Source of the DNA: Candidatus Saccharimonadota bacterium
GTDB lineage: Bacteria > Patescibacteriota > Saccharimonadia > Saccharimonadales > Saccharimonadaceae
Reading direction: 5' to 3'
Assembly (NCBI GenBank): GCA_017652765.1
Contig: JAGCAJ010000002.1
Span: 1-52,533, forward strand
Length of the DNA stretch: 52,533 nucleotides
Shown here: positions 16,322 through 23,815 of the stretch, one piece after another
How positions within the stretch are numbered: position 1 is the first letter of the stretch
Layout of the letters: each line of letters begins with the position of its first letter
Position numbers and translations under genes: made by a program
The notes under the pieces: model-generated
The model's input: only the letters and a program-made list of their open reading frames with translations
What the model was told of the DNA's origin: nothing
Database searches by the model: none

Positions 16322-17236
16322 CTATACCGCTATTGGCATTGTAATCTTGCCTAAATTCTCATAATTCTCTAGCTTGATATCCTCTAGCGCGCCAGAATTA
16401 TCAAATTTGAAAAAGTCTTTTACCTTTGGATTAATCCAGAGCTTTGGCGCCGAAGGCAAAGTCCCATCAGCCATCGCTTTATCATACTTTTTAATCTGTT
16501 CTTTTATCCCATCTACTTGATTTTCATAGATGTGTGCGTCGTTAGTTACGAAGGTAAATAGCCCCGGTTTTAGTCCCAAACAATGCGCTATTAGATAACA
16601 AAACGTCGCATATTGCACGATATTAAACGGCAATCCCAAAGGCACATCAGACGACCTAGAGTTGACAAGTAAATTTAGCCTCCCATCTGTAATATTCCAC
16701 TCACTATTCCAAACACAGCTCGGAAGCGCTGCTGTCGGTAGGTATTCATTCTGCCAAAGAGATAATACCATTCGCCTGTTTCCAGGGTCATTTTTTAGTG
16801 TGTCAATGAGGTTTTGTGTCAATTTGTATCTGTTAACAATCCAACCATACGCCGTGCCAATTGTATGCGCAAATTCTTTCGGGTCCCAATGCCTACCTAG
16901 ATAATCTCCAGCCTCATCTATCTCCCATTCGTCCCAGATATGGATATTTCGCTCTTGGAGCCAGCGCACATCATTACTCTGTACCTGATAAATCCAAAAC
17001 ATCTCCAGTACCGCCGTCTTAAACGCGACCTTTTTGCTAGTCAAAATCGGAAATTCTTCCTCTAAATCAAACTGTAATATCTGATGTGGGAGGCGTATTG
17101 TTTTTACGCCCTCTTGCGCCGAATGTCCCGGCATCGCCTTATTACCAGAGTCAGCCTTCTTGTAGTTCTCAACCTCCTGCCCAGACTTTAGGATCCTCTT
17201 ACAAAGGTCAATATATTGATCATCAAATTTCGTCAT
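16322..17236 (-). CDS. thyA: Thymidylate synthase
   Basis: Methylates dUMP to dTMP using methylene-THF. 304 residues: RRM (about 154-156), nucleophile Cys174 in ALPSCVWNSEW, RSSDVPLGLPFNIVQYA, and the DAHIYENQ loop. The residue after the nucleophile is Val, where most ThyA proteins have His (PPCH), and PS replaces PP. SD ggagg precedes the ATG. It is the first gene of thyA-folA-glyA, and a divergent ThyX-like protein is also encoded (23816). Confidence 0.96.
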   Translation of the reverse strand: MTKFDDQYIDLCKRILKSGQEVENYKKADSGNKAMPGHSAQEGVKTIRLPHQILQFDLEEEFPILTSKKVAFKTAVLEMFWIYQVQSNDVRWLQERNIHIWDEWEIDEAGDYLGRHWDPKEFAHTIGTAYGWIVNRYKLTQNLIDTLKNDPGNRRMVLSLWQNEYLPTAALPSCVWNSEWNITDGRLNLLVNSRSSDVPLGLPFNIVQYATFCYLIAHCLGLKPGLFTFVTNDAHIYENQVDGIKEQIKKYDKAMADGTLPSAPKLWINPKVKDFFKFDNSGALEDIKLENYENLGKITMPIAV

Positions 17237-17256
17237 TTTACCTCCGTTTGACTCTA

Positions 17257-17296
17257 ATTATAGCACAAAAAGAGGCCCGAGAGATATTCTCGGGCC
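17257..17296 (-). promoter_or_regulatory. Fused terminator and thyA promoter
   Basis: Perfect stem ggcccgaga/tctcgggcc (17274-17296, terminator of the HD gene), a T tract, then extended -10 TGC-TATAAT at 17257-17262. The -35 is weak. Confidence 0.7.
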
Positions 17297-17306
17297 AAGG
17301 TGTGGG

Positions 17307-18089
17307 TCAAACAGACTTGATATGGTCCTCCGGGGCATCCAGAGGTATATCAGTCACGTCAATAGTCATACATTCAGGTACAGAGTGATATGTATCCTTA
17401 AAGGCCGCTGTCAGAATTTTCCTTAAGGGCTCTTTTAAGTCTTCCGGAGCGTGTTTTACTGCTACCCTCAGGTGCAGAGTCCAGACATCTATCGCGCGCG
17501 AAGTCCCCAGGATTTTTGCAAACCGTATATCTCTGCCTGACGGATGAGGCTTTTTAGCCTTAACGTCGCCACATGTTCCTCTGTTGTAGAGGAAAAGCTG
17601 ATATAATACTGCATCGAGCTTTTCTACCATTTTCAAGAAAAGTGGCATTCTGTCCTTATAGGACTCAAATTTCGGGCCAATATCCTGCATTTCTATACTG
17701 TAATGACTCGGAAAATAGAGAAAGAACTCATCCATTAGCTCTTCTTCGTCCTGTCTCATGCTAAGTAACGCGTCGCTACCGAGCGCCGAACCATCATCTA
17801 GGATGTCGCCGTGCTTTATCTCCCCCACATCGTGACAAAGCTCGAACATTAACTGTGTAAACCACGTACTCTGGTCAAACAGTTCCGGATAATGCATCAG
17901 GATTAGCCCCAGTAAAAACGCCGATCTCCCCTGATGTTCAGAGACAAACTCTGGCTTCATGCTATACATTTCTTCTCTAGGTAAATTCAGCGAAGAAACC
18001 ACCTTACAGGCAATCGTGCCACCTCTCTCAATAAAACCAGTTTCTGAGTACAGCATATAAGCACGCCAAACGTTTTTGCTTCTACCCAT
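17307..18089 (-). CDS. HD-domain phosphohydrolase, YfbR-like
   Basis: 260 residues from ATG 18089, chosen for SD aggagg 7 nt upstream. Metal-binding HD features are visible: SEHQGRSAFLL, the HD pair in ELCHDVGEIKHGD, and KMVEKLDAVLYQ with the final Asp. This pattern fits HD hydrolases such as 5'-deoxynucleotidases, which would suit the nucleotide genes next door, but the substrate is not shown. Nothing is recognised in the last 70 residues. Confidence 0.65.
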   Translation of the reverse strand: MGRSKNVWRAYMLYSETGFIERGGTIACKVVSSLNLPREEMYSMKPEFVSEHQGRSAFLLGLILMHYPELFDQSTWFTQLMFELCHDVGEIKHGDILDDGSALGSDALLSMRQDEEELMDEFFLYFPSHYSIEMQDIGPKFESYKDRMPLFLKMVEKLDAVLYQLFLYNRGTCGDVKAKKPHPSGRDIRFAKILGTSRAIDVWTLHLRVAVKHAPEDLKEPLRKILTAAFKDTYHSVPECMTIDVTDIPLDAPEDHIKSV

Positions 18090-18163
18090 AATCCACCTCC
18101 TGTAAAAGTACAACCCACACCAACTCTTCTATCTTATCATATCTGTTAATAAAAAGATACCCC

Positions 18164-18192
18164 TTTACAATTTTTAGCGTCTTTGCTATAAT
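18164..18192 (+). promoter_or_regulatory. Promoter of secE-nusG-rplK
   Basis: -35 TTTACA, 17-nt spacer, extended -10 TGC-TATAAT. Confidence 0.8.
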
Positions 18193-18240
18193 GTACTTGA
18201 CAATCTCCAGAGGAGATTATTTTTTATAGAGAGGAGCAAA

Positions 18241-18585
18241 ATGGCCAAAGTTACCAGAATTAAGGCAGGCGACCACTCCAAAACTGAAGAAGTTAAGGAG
18301 AAAGTCAAAGACGTCCAGCCTAAAAAAGTAGAAAAACCTAAGCAAAAATCCGAAAAATCCGAGAAAAATCCGGCCAAAAAACCGTTTATTCTCATCCGTC
18401 CGATTGTTTATTTCTTCCGTTATCTTCGTGATTCTTGGCGCGAAATCCGCCAGGTCCGCTGGCCATCTCGCAAGGCTACCTGGAAACTATTTTTCGCTAT
18501 TGTAATCTATACTCTCCTCTTTGGCGCTATTATCATGCTCCTAGACGCGCTATTCAGTTGGTTATTTAACTTAATTATAGGATAA
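18241..18585 (+). CDS. secE: Preprotein translocase subunit SecE
   Basis: Small essential SecYEG subunit. 114 residues: a basic, Lys-rich N-terminal half, the amphipathic SecE signature (YLRDSWREIRQVRWPSRKATWK), then one membrane helix. SD gaggag precedes the ATG. It is followed 13 nt later by nusG, the common secE-nusG-rplK order. Confidence 0.96.
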   Translation: MAKVTRIKAGDHSKTEEVKEKVKDVQPKKVEKPKQKSEKSEKNPAKKPFILIRPIVYFFRYLRDSWREIRQVRWPSRKATWKLFFAIVIYTLLFGAIIMLLDALFSWLFNLIIG

Positions 18586-18598
18586 GAAAGGAAATTAT

Positions 18599-19144
18599 AT
18601 GGCAGTAAATCGTTACGACGACACCAGAGCTTGGTACGCTATCTCCACCTACTCTGGCTACGAAGACAAGGTTGCCGATTCTATTAAGCAACGTGTAGAT
18701 AGCATAGAGATGAAAGGCAAGATTTTTGACGCCCTCGTCCCTAAAGAAAAGCAAATTGACATCAAAAACGGTAAACGTAAAGTCGTAGACCGTAAAATTT
18801 TCCAAGGTTACGTCCTAGTAGAAATGAAACTCTCCGACGAAACTTGGTATATCATTAGAAACACCCCTGGCGTTACCGGCTTTATTGGCACCGGTACCCA
18901 GCCTACCCCTGTTTCTCAAAAAGAAATCGAAAAAATCAAGAAGCGCATGGGTGTAGAAAATCCAAAATTCTCCGTCTCCTACGCCATCGACGAAGTCGTC
19001 TCTATTACCGACGGCCCATTCAAAGGCTTCGACGGCACCATCGCCGAAATCGACTCCACCAAGGGCAAACTCAAGGTCATGGTCTCTATGTTTGGTCGCG
19101 AAACGCCAGTCGAACTTGACGCTTTACACGTTAAGAAAATTTAG
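18599..19144 (+). CDS. nusG: Transcription termination/antitermination factor NusG
   Basis: Binds RNA polymerase and couples it to the ribosome. 181 residues: NGN domain starting WYAISTYSGYEDKVADSI, FQGYVLVEMKLSDETWYIIRNTPGVTGFIG, and a C-terminal KOW domain (ITDGPFKGFDGTIAEIDSTKGKLKVMVSMFGRETPVEL). It ends with TAG. The frame stays open through the palindromic element into rplK, but the separate rplK ATG and normal protein ends argue for two proteins. Confidence 0.97.
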   Translation: MAVNRYDDTRAWYAISTYSGYEDKVADSIKQRVDSIEMKGKIFDALVPKEKQIDIKNGKRKVVDRKIFQGYVLVEMKLSDETWYIIRNTPGVTGFIGTGTQPTPVSQKEIEKIKKRMGVENPKFSVSYAIDEVVSITDGPFKGFDGTIAEIDSTKGKLKVMVSMFGRETPVELDALHVKKI

Positions 19145-19186
19145 GTATCATATACTAGTTACGCACGAAAATTAATATTAATAATC

Positions 19187-19266
19187 AAGACCAAATTGCG
19201 ACATGTGCGTAATTTGGTCTTCATAATCAAAAGGAAAGGAAGAAGGGGAAATGTGTTCCCCTTCTT
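19187..19266 (-). repeat. Double-hairpin palindromic element, copy C (rplK leader)
   Basis: Hairpin 1 is 19187-19200 / 19208-19221 (14-bp stem, loop acatgtg on the + strand). Hairpin 2 is 19240-19250 / 19256-19266 (perfect 11-bp stem, loop atgtg). Same architecture, orientation and conserved loop as copies A and B, with different stem sequences. It ends 10 nt before the rplK ATG. Confidence 0.75.
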
Positions 19267-19276
19267 AGCCTGGTTT

Positions 19277-19711
19277 ATGGGAAAACAAGAAAAGAAATGT
19301 ATCGGTAATCTAAAACTCCGTGTCATGGGTGGTAAAGCCACCGCAGGTCCTCCAGTTGGTTCCACTCTTGGTCAATGGGGCCTCAACATGATGGATTTTA
19401 TTAATCCTTTCAATGAAGCCACCAAAGATTACATGGGCAAGAACGTCATCGTCCACATCAAGGTCTATGATGATCGTTCCTTTGACTGGGTCTGTCTTGG
19501 CCAGCCTGTTGACGACCTCATCCGCGAGGCCATCAAAATCAACAAAGGTTCCGGCAAACCTAACCTAGAAAAAGTTGGCAAAATCACTCGTGCCCAGCTC
19601 GAAGAAATCGCCAACAAAAAGATGGATCAGCTCAACGCTATCGACCTAGACGGCGCCGTCAAAATCGTCGCTGGTACTGCCCGTTCTATGGGTGTAGAAG
19701 TCGCCGACTAA
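19277..19711 (+). CDS. rplK: 50S ribosomal protein L11
   Basis: Builds the GTPase-associated centre of the 50S subunit. From ATG 19277 it is 144 residues, the usual length, with KLRVMGGKATAGPPVGSTLGQWGLNMMDF and the C-terminal RNA-binding domain ending AGTARSMGVEV. No SD is present. The region just upstream is the second hairpin of the palindromic element, so initiation may depend on its folding. rplA does not follow: an orphan + gene and an orphan - gene intervene. Confidence 0.95.
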   Translation: MGKQEKKCIGNLKLRVMGGKATAGPPVGSTLGQWGLNMMDFINPFNEATKDYMGKNVIVHIKVYDDRSFDWVCLGQPVDDLIREAIKINKGSGKPNLEKVGKITRAQLEEIANKKMDQLNAIDLDGAVKIVAGTARSMGVEVAD

Positions 19712-19720
19712 TCTATATAC

Positions 19721-19783
19721 ATACCCCCAATATTGACTTATATTACGATAAGTGGTATAATGTCAATAGAGGGGGTATTTTTT
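19721..19783 (+). terminator. rplK terminator with an embedded promoter
   Basis: Stem 19721-19737 / 19762-19778 (15 of 17 pairs) followed by T6. The -35 (TTGACT 19733-19738) and -10 (TATAAT 19756-19761, 17-nt spacer) of the next gene lie between and within the arms, so the same bases act as promoter and as terminator loop. Confidence 0.75.
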
Positions 19784-19828
19784 ATGTTTTATTTCACGAA
19801 TAACATACGTACTTTAGGAGGACAAAAT

Positions 19829-20629
19829 ATGATAGAAGTTTTGATTTTTTTGATCTGGCTTTTAGAGACGGCTAATATCGTTAGCCACCTCTATTTTAAG
19901 ATTAGACACCGTGGCCAAGCCAAGCTCCTAGCCAAATATCTGACCAGTGACGGCAATATGATGACCTATTGTATCCCAGACTACCGGTCCAATGCTAACG
20001 CTAGTTTTAGGTTTCTGACCGAAGGTAGGAGATACGACAAAAACCTCATGCAGGGCGGAATGACCCTGATAGAGTACGAAAGCTGGGGTATGAACGTCGA
20101 AGTTATCGCCAAACAGATTATAGAAGATATCAAAAAGCATGATTATCTACCTTTTATTATCTCTGTTGGCCTGGGCGACCAAATCGCCCGCCTAGTCGAG
20201 CAAGAAGTCCCAGATTTAACTATTATTGCCATCGATCCGCTACCTTCTGACGAAGTTTTGCGCTTTGGTGTCCAGGTTAAATTCCGTATTCTTCTGCCGT
20301 TTTTGAACTTACTGGTAGCGATTTTGGGTTGGTTCAGCCAGCTTCACCTTATCCGAACTAACGTTCCGCGGCTTCTCCAATCTGTTACTCTCTATGCCGA
20401 CCAGCTTAATTCTATTACTTACTCTAAGCTAGATGTAGAAAAATATGCTACTTCAGTCTTAGTTTTAAGCCTAGAAGACCGGCTCACCGACAAAAAAATC
20501 GTCAGGGAACTGTACTACGGCGTGCCATCTAGCAACTTTATCTGGGTCGACACTTGTCGATTCAACACCTACGATGGCGGTATTATCTACCGCGAAAAAA
20601 TGAAAGATCTACTTTATAGTCTATATTAA
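19829..20629 (+). CDS. Membrane-anchored alpha/beta-hydrolase-like protein, unknown
   Basis: 266 residues from ATG 19829, chosen because SD aggagg is 8 nt upstream and the promoter excludes the longer reading. An N-terminal membrane helix (2-24) precedes a domain suggestive of an alpha/beta hydrolase: FIISVGLGDQIARLV at the nucleophile-elbow position and VLVLSLEDRLTDKKIVREL at the usual acid position, with a hydrophobic stretch near 155-175. The elbow lacks a Ser, so it may be inactive. It is inserted between rplK and rplA. Confidence 0.5.
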   Translation: MIEVLIFLIWLLETANIVSHLYFKIRHRGQAKLLAKYLTSDGNMMTYCIPDYRSNANASFRFLTEGRRYDKNLMQGGMTLIEYESWGMNVEVIAKQIIEDIKKHDYLPFIISVGLGDQIARLVEQEVPDLTIIAIDPLPSDEVLRFGVQVKFRILLPFLNLLVAILGWFSQLHLIRTNVPRLLQSVTLYADQLNSITYSKLDVEKYATSVLVLSLEDRLTDKKIVRELYYGVPSSNFIWVDTCRFNTYDGGIIYREKMKDLLYSLY

Positions 20630-20640
20630 CTCCCCCAAGA

Positions 20641-20672
20641 AAAAGGACGCTCAAATTGAGCGCCCATTTTTT
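20641..20672. terminator. Bidirectional terminator
   Basis: Stem cgctcaa/ttgagcg with A and T tracts on both sides. It serves the converging genes at 19829 and 20651. The last four codons of the reverse gene lie inside the stem. Confidence 0.8.
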
Positions 20673-21094
20673 ACGTTTTCTGTCATTATCTCTGTCATTA
20701 CTTCTCTCAGATAGTCAATATTTCCCAATCTTACTAGGAATTCCTCTGTAGTAGAGCCAGAAAATTTCTCTTTGCCATATTGATTAAGAAATCTCTCGAT
20801 TCGGTCTATTTCAGAGTATCTGAGGTCCTCAGGTTTCCAGACGCCGTCCATATCAAAATCCTTAATCTGGATTTCATACCAGGTGTATTTTTCGTGGTCC
20901 GGGACAAATACCCCAAATCTCCGTCTCCAACTAGTAGAGCGATACATCTTTACACCTACCGATTCGTGTCTTTCGCATCTGTCGATGAAGCTAGAATCAA
21001 AGTAGTATGCGGTCATCTTCTTTTCTAGGAGTACTTGTGCTCCTAACACCTTAGAGAATAATGCAACAGTAGTGTTGAATAGTTCATTGTTCAT
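20651..21094 (-). CDS. Hypothetical protein (orphan)
   Basis: 147 residues from ATG 21094 (SD aaggggtgg upstream). No family is recognised. It is a soluble, mixed-charge protein with an aromatic core (YTWYEIQIKDFDMDGVW, YSEIDRIERFLNQYG). It has its own conserved-spacer promoter and sits between rplK and rplA, so it behaves like an inserted single-gene unit. The C-terminus is encoded inside its terminator. Confidence 0.55.
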   Translation of the reverse strand: MNNELFNTTVALFSKVLGAQVLLEKKMTAYYFDSSFIDRCERHESVGVKMYRSTSWRRRFGVFVPDHEKYTWYEIQIKDFDMDGVWKPEDLRYSEIDRIERFLNQYGKEKFSGSTTEEFLVRLGNIDYLREVMTEIMTENVKNGRSI

Positions 21095-21143
21095 ATTTTC
21101 CACCCCTTTCAATCTTAATGTACTATGAACTGCTTGTCCTTAC

Positions 21144-21172
21144 ATTATAGCACACTTTAGTAAAAAAGTCAA
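21144..21172 (-). promoter_or_regulatory. Conserved-spacer promoter of the 147-aa orphan
   Basis: TTGACT, 17-nt spacer ending GTGTGC, TATAAT. A more divergent member of the promoter family. Confidence 0.8.
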
Positions 21173-21180
21173 TATAAGCA

Positions 21181-21209
21181 TTGCGGTTCTCCCTCTAATA
21201 TGCTATAAT
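21181..21209 (+). promoter_or_regulatory. Promoter of rplA
   Basis: TTGCGG, 17-nt spacer, extended -10 TGC-TATAAT ending at 21209. Confidence 0.7.
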
Positions 21210-21272
21210 GGGGAGCATAATTTAATTTGATGGGAGGAGCTCGTCTCCGTTATTACCACAGAAAGGAATATA
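21210..21272 (+). promoter_or_regulatory. rplA leader, candidate L1 autoregulatory site
   Basis: 63-nt leader with gatgggagg followed by a small stem (ggag...ctcc). GATGGGAG resembles the L1 target in 23S rRNA and in known L1 mRNA sites. L1 feedback here is an inference. Confidence 0.35.
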
Positions 21273-22181
21273 ATGGCAGAAGAAGATGCCAAACTTACCA
21301 CCCCTGTAGAAACCCCAGAAACTGAGGTCATTACAGAAGAAAAATTTGCCAAATCCGGCAAAAAGTCCAAAAAACACATTGAAGAAGTCAAAGCCGAAGA
21401 AGAGCGCCAAGCTCGCAAGGTCGAGACCAAAAAGGCCGAAAAAGAAGCCGCCGAAAAGCCAAAAGGCGCAGCTCCTAAGGTTCGCCCGCTCATCGAGCGC
21501 CGTGGCAAAAAATACCAAGAAGTCGCTAAGCTCGTCGAAAAAGGCAAGGTTTATAGCCTAAAAGACGCTGTTGCTCTAGCTATTAAAACTAGCCCAGTTA
21601 AATTTGACGCTACTATGGAAGCCCACGTTCGCCTCGGTGTAGACCCACGTCAGGCCGACCAAAATATTAGAACTACCCTAGTTCTCCCTAATGGCAACGG
21701 CAAGACTGTCCGCGTAGCCGTTTTTGCTCCTCTAGACGAGGCTAAAAAAGCTGCCACCGCTGGTGCTGACATCGCCGAAGATGACGCCTTTTTGAAGCGC
21801 CTAGAAAAGGGCGAAATCGACTTTGATGTCCTTATTTCTACTCCTGCATTCATGCCAAAGCTCGGTCGCTTTGCTCGCTTACTTGGTCCAAAAGGCCTTA
21901 TGCCTAATCCAAAAGCCGGCACCGTCACTATGGACGTAGAAAAAGCTGTCAAAGAAGCCAAAGCCGGTAAGGTAGAATACCGCGTCGACAAACAAGCTAT
22001 CGTCCACATCGGACTTGGCAAGGTCTCCTTTGGAGAAGACAAGCTACTTCAGAACGCTAACGCTTTCTTTGACTCACTAAAGTCCCAGAAACCTGCCTCT
22101 CTTAAAGGTCAGTATGTTAAATCCGCTTATCTTACTACCTCCCAAGGCCCATCTATCGCTGTAGAGAACCTCTACAACTAA
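21273..22181 (+). CDS. rplA: 50S ribosomal protein L1 with N-terminal extension
   Basis: L1 stalk protein involved in E-site tRNA release, and often a translational repressor of its own mRNA. The core starts near residue 76 (RRGKKYQEVAKLVEKGKVYSLKDAV) and contains HVRLGVDPRQADQNIR, and GPKGLMPNPKAGTV with its conserved loop. The first 75 residues are an extra Glu/Lys/Ala-rich segment beginning MAEED. 302 residues compares with about 230 normally. SD aaagga precedes the ATG. It is a single-gene transcription unit here. Confidence 0.96.
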   Translation: MAEEDAKLTTPVETPETEVITEEKFAKSGKKSKKHIEEVKAEEERQARKVETKKAEKEAAEKPKGAAPKVRPLIERRGKKYQEVAKLVEKGKVYSLKDAVALAIKTSPVKFDATMEAHVRLGVDPRQADQNIRTTLVLPNGNGKTVRVAVFAPLDEAKKAATAGADIAEDDAFLKRLEKGEIDFDVLISTPAFMPKLGRFARLLGPKGLMPNPKAGTVTMDVEKAVKEAKAGKVEYRVDKQAIVHIGLGKVSFGEDKLLQNANAFFDSLKSQKPASLKGQYVKSAYLTTSQGPSIAVENLYN

Positions 22182-22197
22182 TCGCCTAAGAGACATT

Positions 22198-22229
22198 AAA
22201 AAGCCACCCCTAGCGGGTGGCTTTTGTTG
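22198..22229 (+). terminator. Terminator of rplA
   Basis: Stem agccaccc / gggtggct with a short loop (22202-22223), then tttt. The reverse gene at 22238 converges on it. Confidence 0.85.
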
Positions 22230-22237
22230 TGAGGGAG

Positions 22238-23083
22238 TTAGACAATTAAATCATTAAATTTAACGCGATAAACCAGATAGTTATTCTGATCGGTAATATA
22301 GCTGACTTTAGCGGTAGCTATAAAATCCGTTATCATCCACCGGTCAGATTTGCTGACTTCATAGAACGTTTCGTCAAACCAGAATGCCGAAATTGGATTG
22401 TGTCGAACATATTCCTTGCGGTCCGCAGGATTTCTAATTAGTGCCTCGCGATAGCCCCGTTTCTCGTCCCCAAAATAGACCAAGAAACAAAAGCTGTCAC
22501 GATAATTATCGTCCGCCATTACAAACCTAGAGCGATTAGAGAGCGCCCGCTTTATCGCAAAAAACGCCTTGTTTTCTCCGCCATTTACTCTCGCCAGCAC
22601 GTTTTCTACCTCTGATAAAATCAGCATACGGTAGATTACGGCGTGTCCTTGTGGCTGGATATTATAGACATTATTTAGATCCGAGCAATCCAGCGCAAAA
22701 ATATCATAAGCGTCGCTAGACACCCCTAGATATTTTAGCCCCATCGACACGTGCAAGTGCCGAACCAGTGGTGTAAACCCTGGCAAATTCCAGTTAAACC
22801 ACATATTAGACAGCCCTAGATAGACTAGTGGTTCCTCGCCCTTGTGTCGCTTTGGGTCATAAGCATCTTTCTCTTCAAAACAAGAAATCGCAAACGCAAA
22901 CAGCACCACATCAGACACTTTTAGGTTGTGTTCTTTTAGCATTTCCTGAACCACCTCGCTATAATGGAGTCCCCAGTGCTCAGTCAACACCTTTGTTACC
23001 ATGCTCGACGCTCTTTTTTGGTCACGAAATAGATATGTTAGTTTCTCTTCTACTCGCGCCAGCATCAAAAAACGATTTTTCAT
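22238..23083 (-). CDS. Hypothetical protein (orphan)
   Basis: 281 residues from ATG 23083 (SD gggggtga 5 nt upstream). No family is recognised. It is soluble and aromatic-rich, with segments SDVVLFAFAISCFEEKDAYDP, FNWNLPGFTPLVRHLHVSMGLKYLG and SFCFLVYFGDEKRGYREA. There is no signal peptide or membrane segment. It is one of three reverse-strand genes separating rplA from rplJ, each with its own promoter. Confidence 0.55.
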   Translation of the reverse strand: MKNRFLMLARVEEKLTYLFRDQKRASSMVTKVLTEHWGLHYSEVVQEMLKEHNLKVSDVVLFAFAISCFEEKDAYDPKRHKGEEPLVYLGLSNMWFNWNLPGFTPLVRHLHVSMGLKYLGVSSDAYDIFALDCSDLNNVYNIQPQGHAVIYRMLILSEVENVLARVNGGENKAFFAIKRALSNRSRFVMADDNYRDSFCFLVYFGDEKRGYREALIRNPADRKEYVRHNPISAFWFDETFYEVSKSDRWMITDFIATAKVSYITDQNNYLVYRVKFNDLIV

Positions 23084-23133
23084 ACCACTCACCCCCTGTA
23101 AATGAACTTGCCTCCCCCAGGCACAACTTTAGT

Positions 23134-23173
23134 ATTATATCACAAAAAGCGCCCCAGAGCAAATCCGGGGCGT
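23134..23173 (-). promoter_or_regulatory. Fused terminator and promoter (22238 gene)
   Basis: Hairpin cgcccc/ggggcg (23150-23172) terminates the upstream gene. -35 TTGCTC (23157-23162) lies in its loop, a T tract follows, and extended -10 TGA-TATAAT is at 23134-23139, spacer 17. Confidence 0.7.
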
Positions 23174-23181
23174 TAGGTAAG

Positions 23182-23682
23182 TTAGCTTGCTTCTCTGTGA
23201 CTAGGCAACAATTCAAAAAGATTTATTCCATATGCTGACAAAAACGCCGAACCAATATCTTGGCGCGCAATTTCATCTTCAATAAGCGAAAATTTAGAAA
23301 CCAAATCCTCTACCGTCTCGATATTGTTACTCCAAAGCTCGTCCTGAGACCTACCCAGACAATTCGCCAGTACAGTAGAAACCTTTACGGGTTCAATCTT
23401 GACATTCTGACTCTTTGCTACAAACCTAAGGCCAAACATCGCCTGAGGGTGATTTAATAGTGCCTGAAGAAGTATTGGATTACTCCAAATCTTAGCCAAA
23501 TCTTTTGGATAAAACTTAGAGCCAATCGTCTCACCATAACCAACATTTTCACTTAGAAAATCCTGGTCGACCATACTATCAAACGCATCCAGCGGGATTT
23601 CGTTCTGCTCAATCTTGCGCGCAGGGTTGCCGACCAAGGTTCTCCCTGGTCTAGGAATATAATTATAATTTTCTAGGCTCAT
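23182..23682 (-). CDS. Hypothetical protein (orphan)
   Basis: 166 residues from ATG 23682, chosen for SD aaaggagg 6 nt upstream. No family is recognised. It is soluble, with a Pro/Arg-rich N-terminus (IPRPGRTLVGNPARK) and a mostly helical C-terminal half (ETVEDLVSKFSLIEDEIARQDIGSAFLSA). Driven by a conserved-spacer promoter, it forms part of the orphan cluster between rplA and rplJ. Confidence 0.55.
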   Translation of the reverse strand: MSLENYNYIPRPGRTLVGNPARKIEQNEIPLDAFDSMVDQDFLSENVGYGETIGSKFYPKDLAKIWSNPILLQALLNHPQAMFGLRFVAKSQNVKIEPVKVSTVLANCLGRSQDELWSNNIETVEDLVSKFSLIEDEIARQDIGSAFLSAYGINLFELLPSHREAS

Positions 23683-23758
23683 ATCGGGCCTCCTTTCCGC
23701 CATATTGGCTAAAATCTCGCAAGCTAACCTCTTAAGGTGCATTTTTACACTGCTCTCT

Positions 23759-23787
23759 ATTATAGCACAGATAGTCCAAAAAGTCAA
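23759..23787 (-). promoter_or_regulatory. Conserved-spacer promoter of the 166-aa orphan
   Basis: TTGACT, 17-nt spacer ending TATCTGTGC, TATAAT. Confidence 0.85.
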
Positions 23788-23815
23788 AAAGACCGCAAAA
23801 TTTGCGGCCTTTTTC
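23788..23815 (-). terminator. Terminator of the ThyX-like gene
   Basis: Stem aggccgcaaa / tttgcggtct-type pairing followed on the reverse strand by tttttgac. Its T tract merges into the -35 region of the next promoter. Confidence 0.65.

Noticed and set aside
17560-17610. A fourth palindromic element inside the HD-domain gene (ccacatgttcc next to a small stem)
   Set aside because: The loop motif is only partly matched, it is not flanked by pairing arms, and the spacer and second hairpin do not align.
18599-19711. A NusG-L11 fusion by read-through of the nusG TAG
   Set aside because: The frame is open, but 44 stop-free codons can occur by chance. Both proteins have normal ends, and rplK has its own ATG at the expected place.
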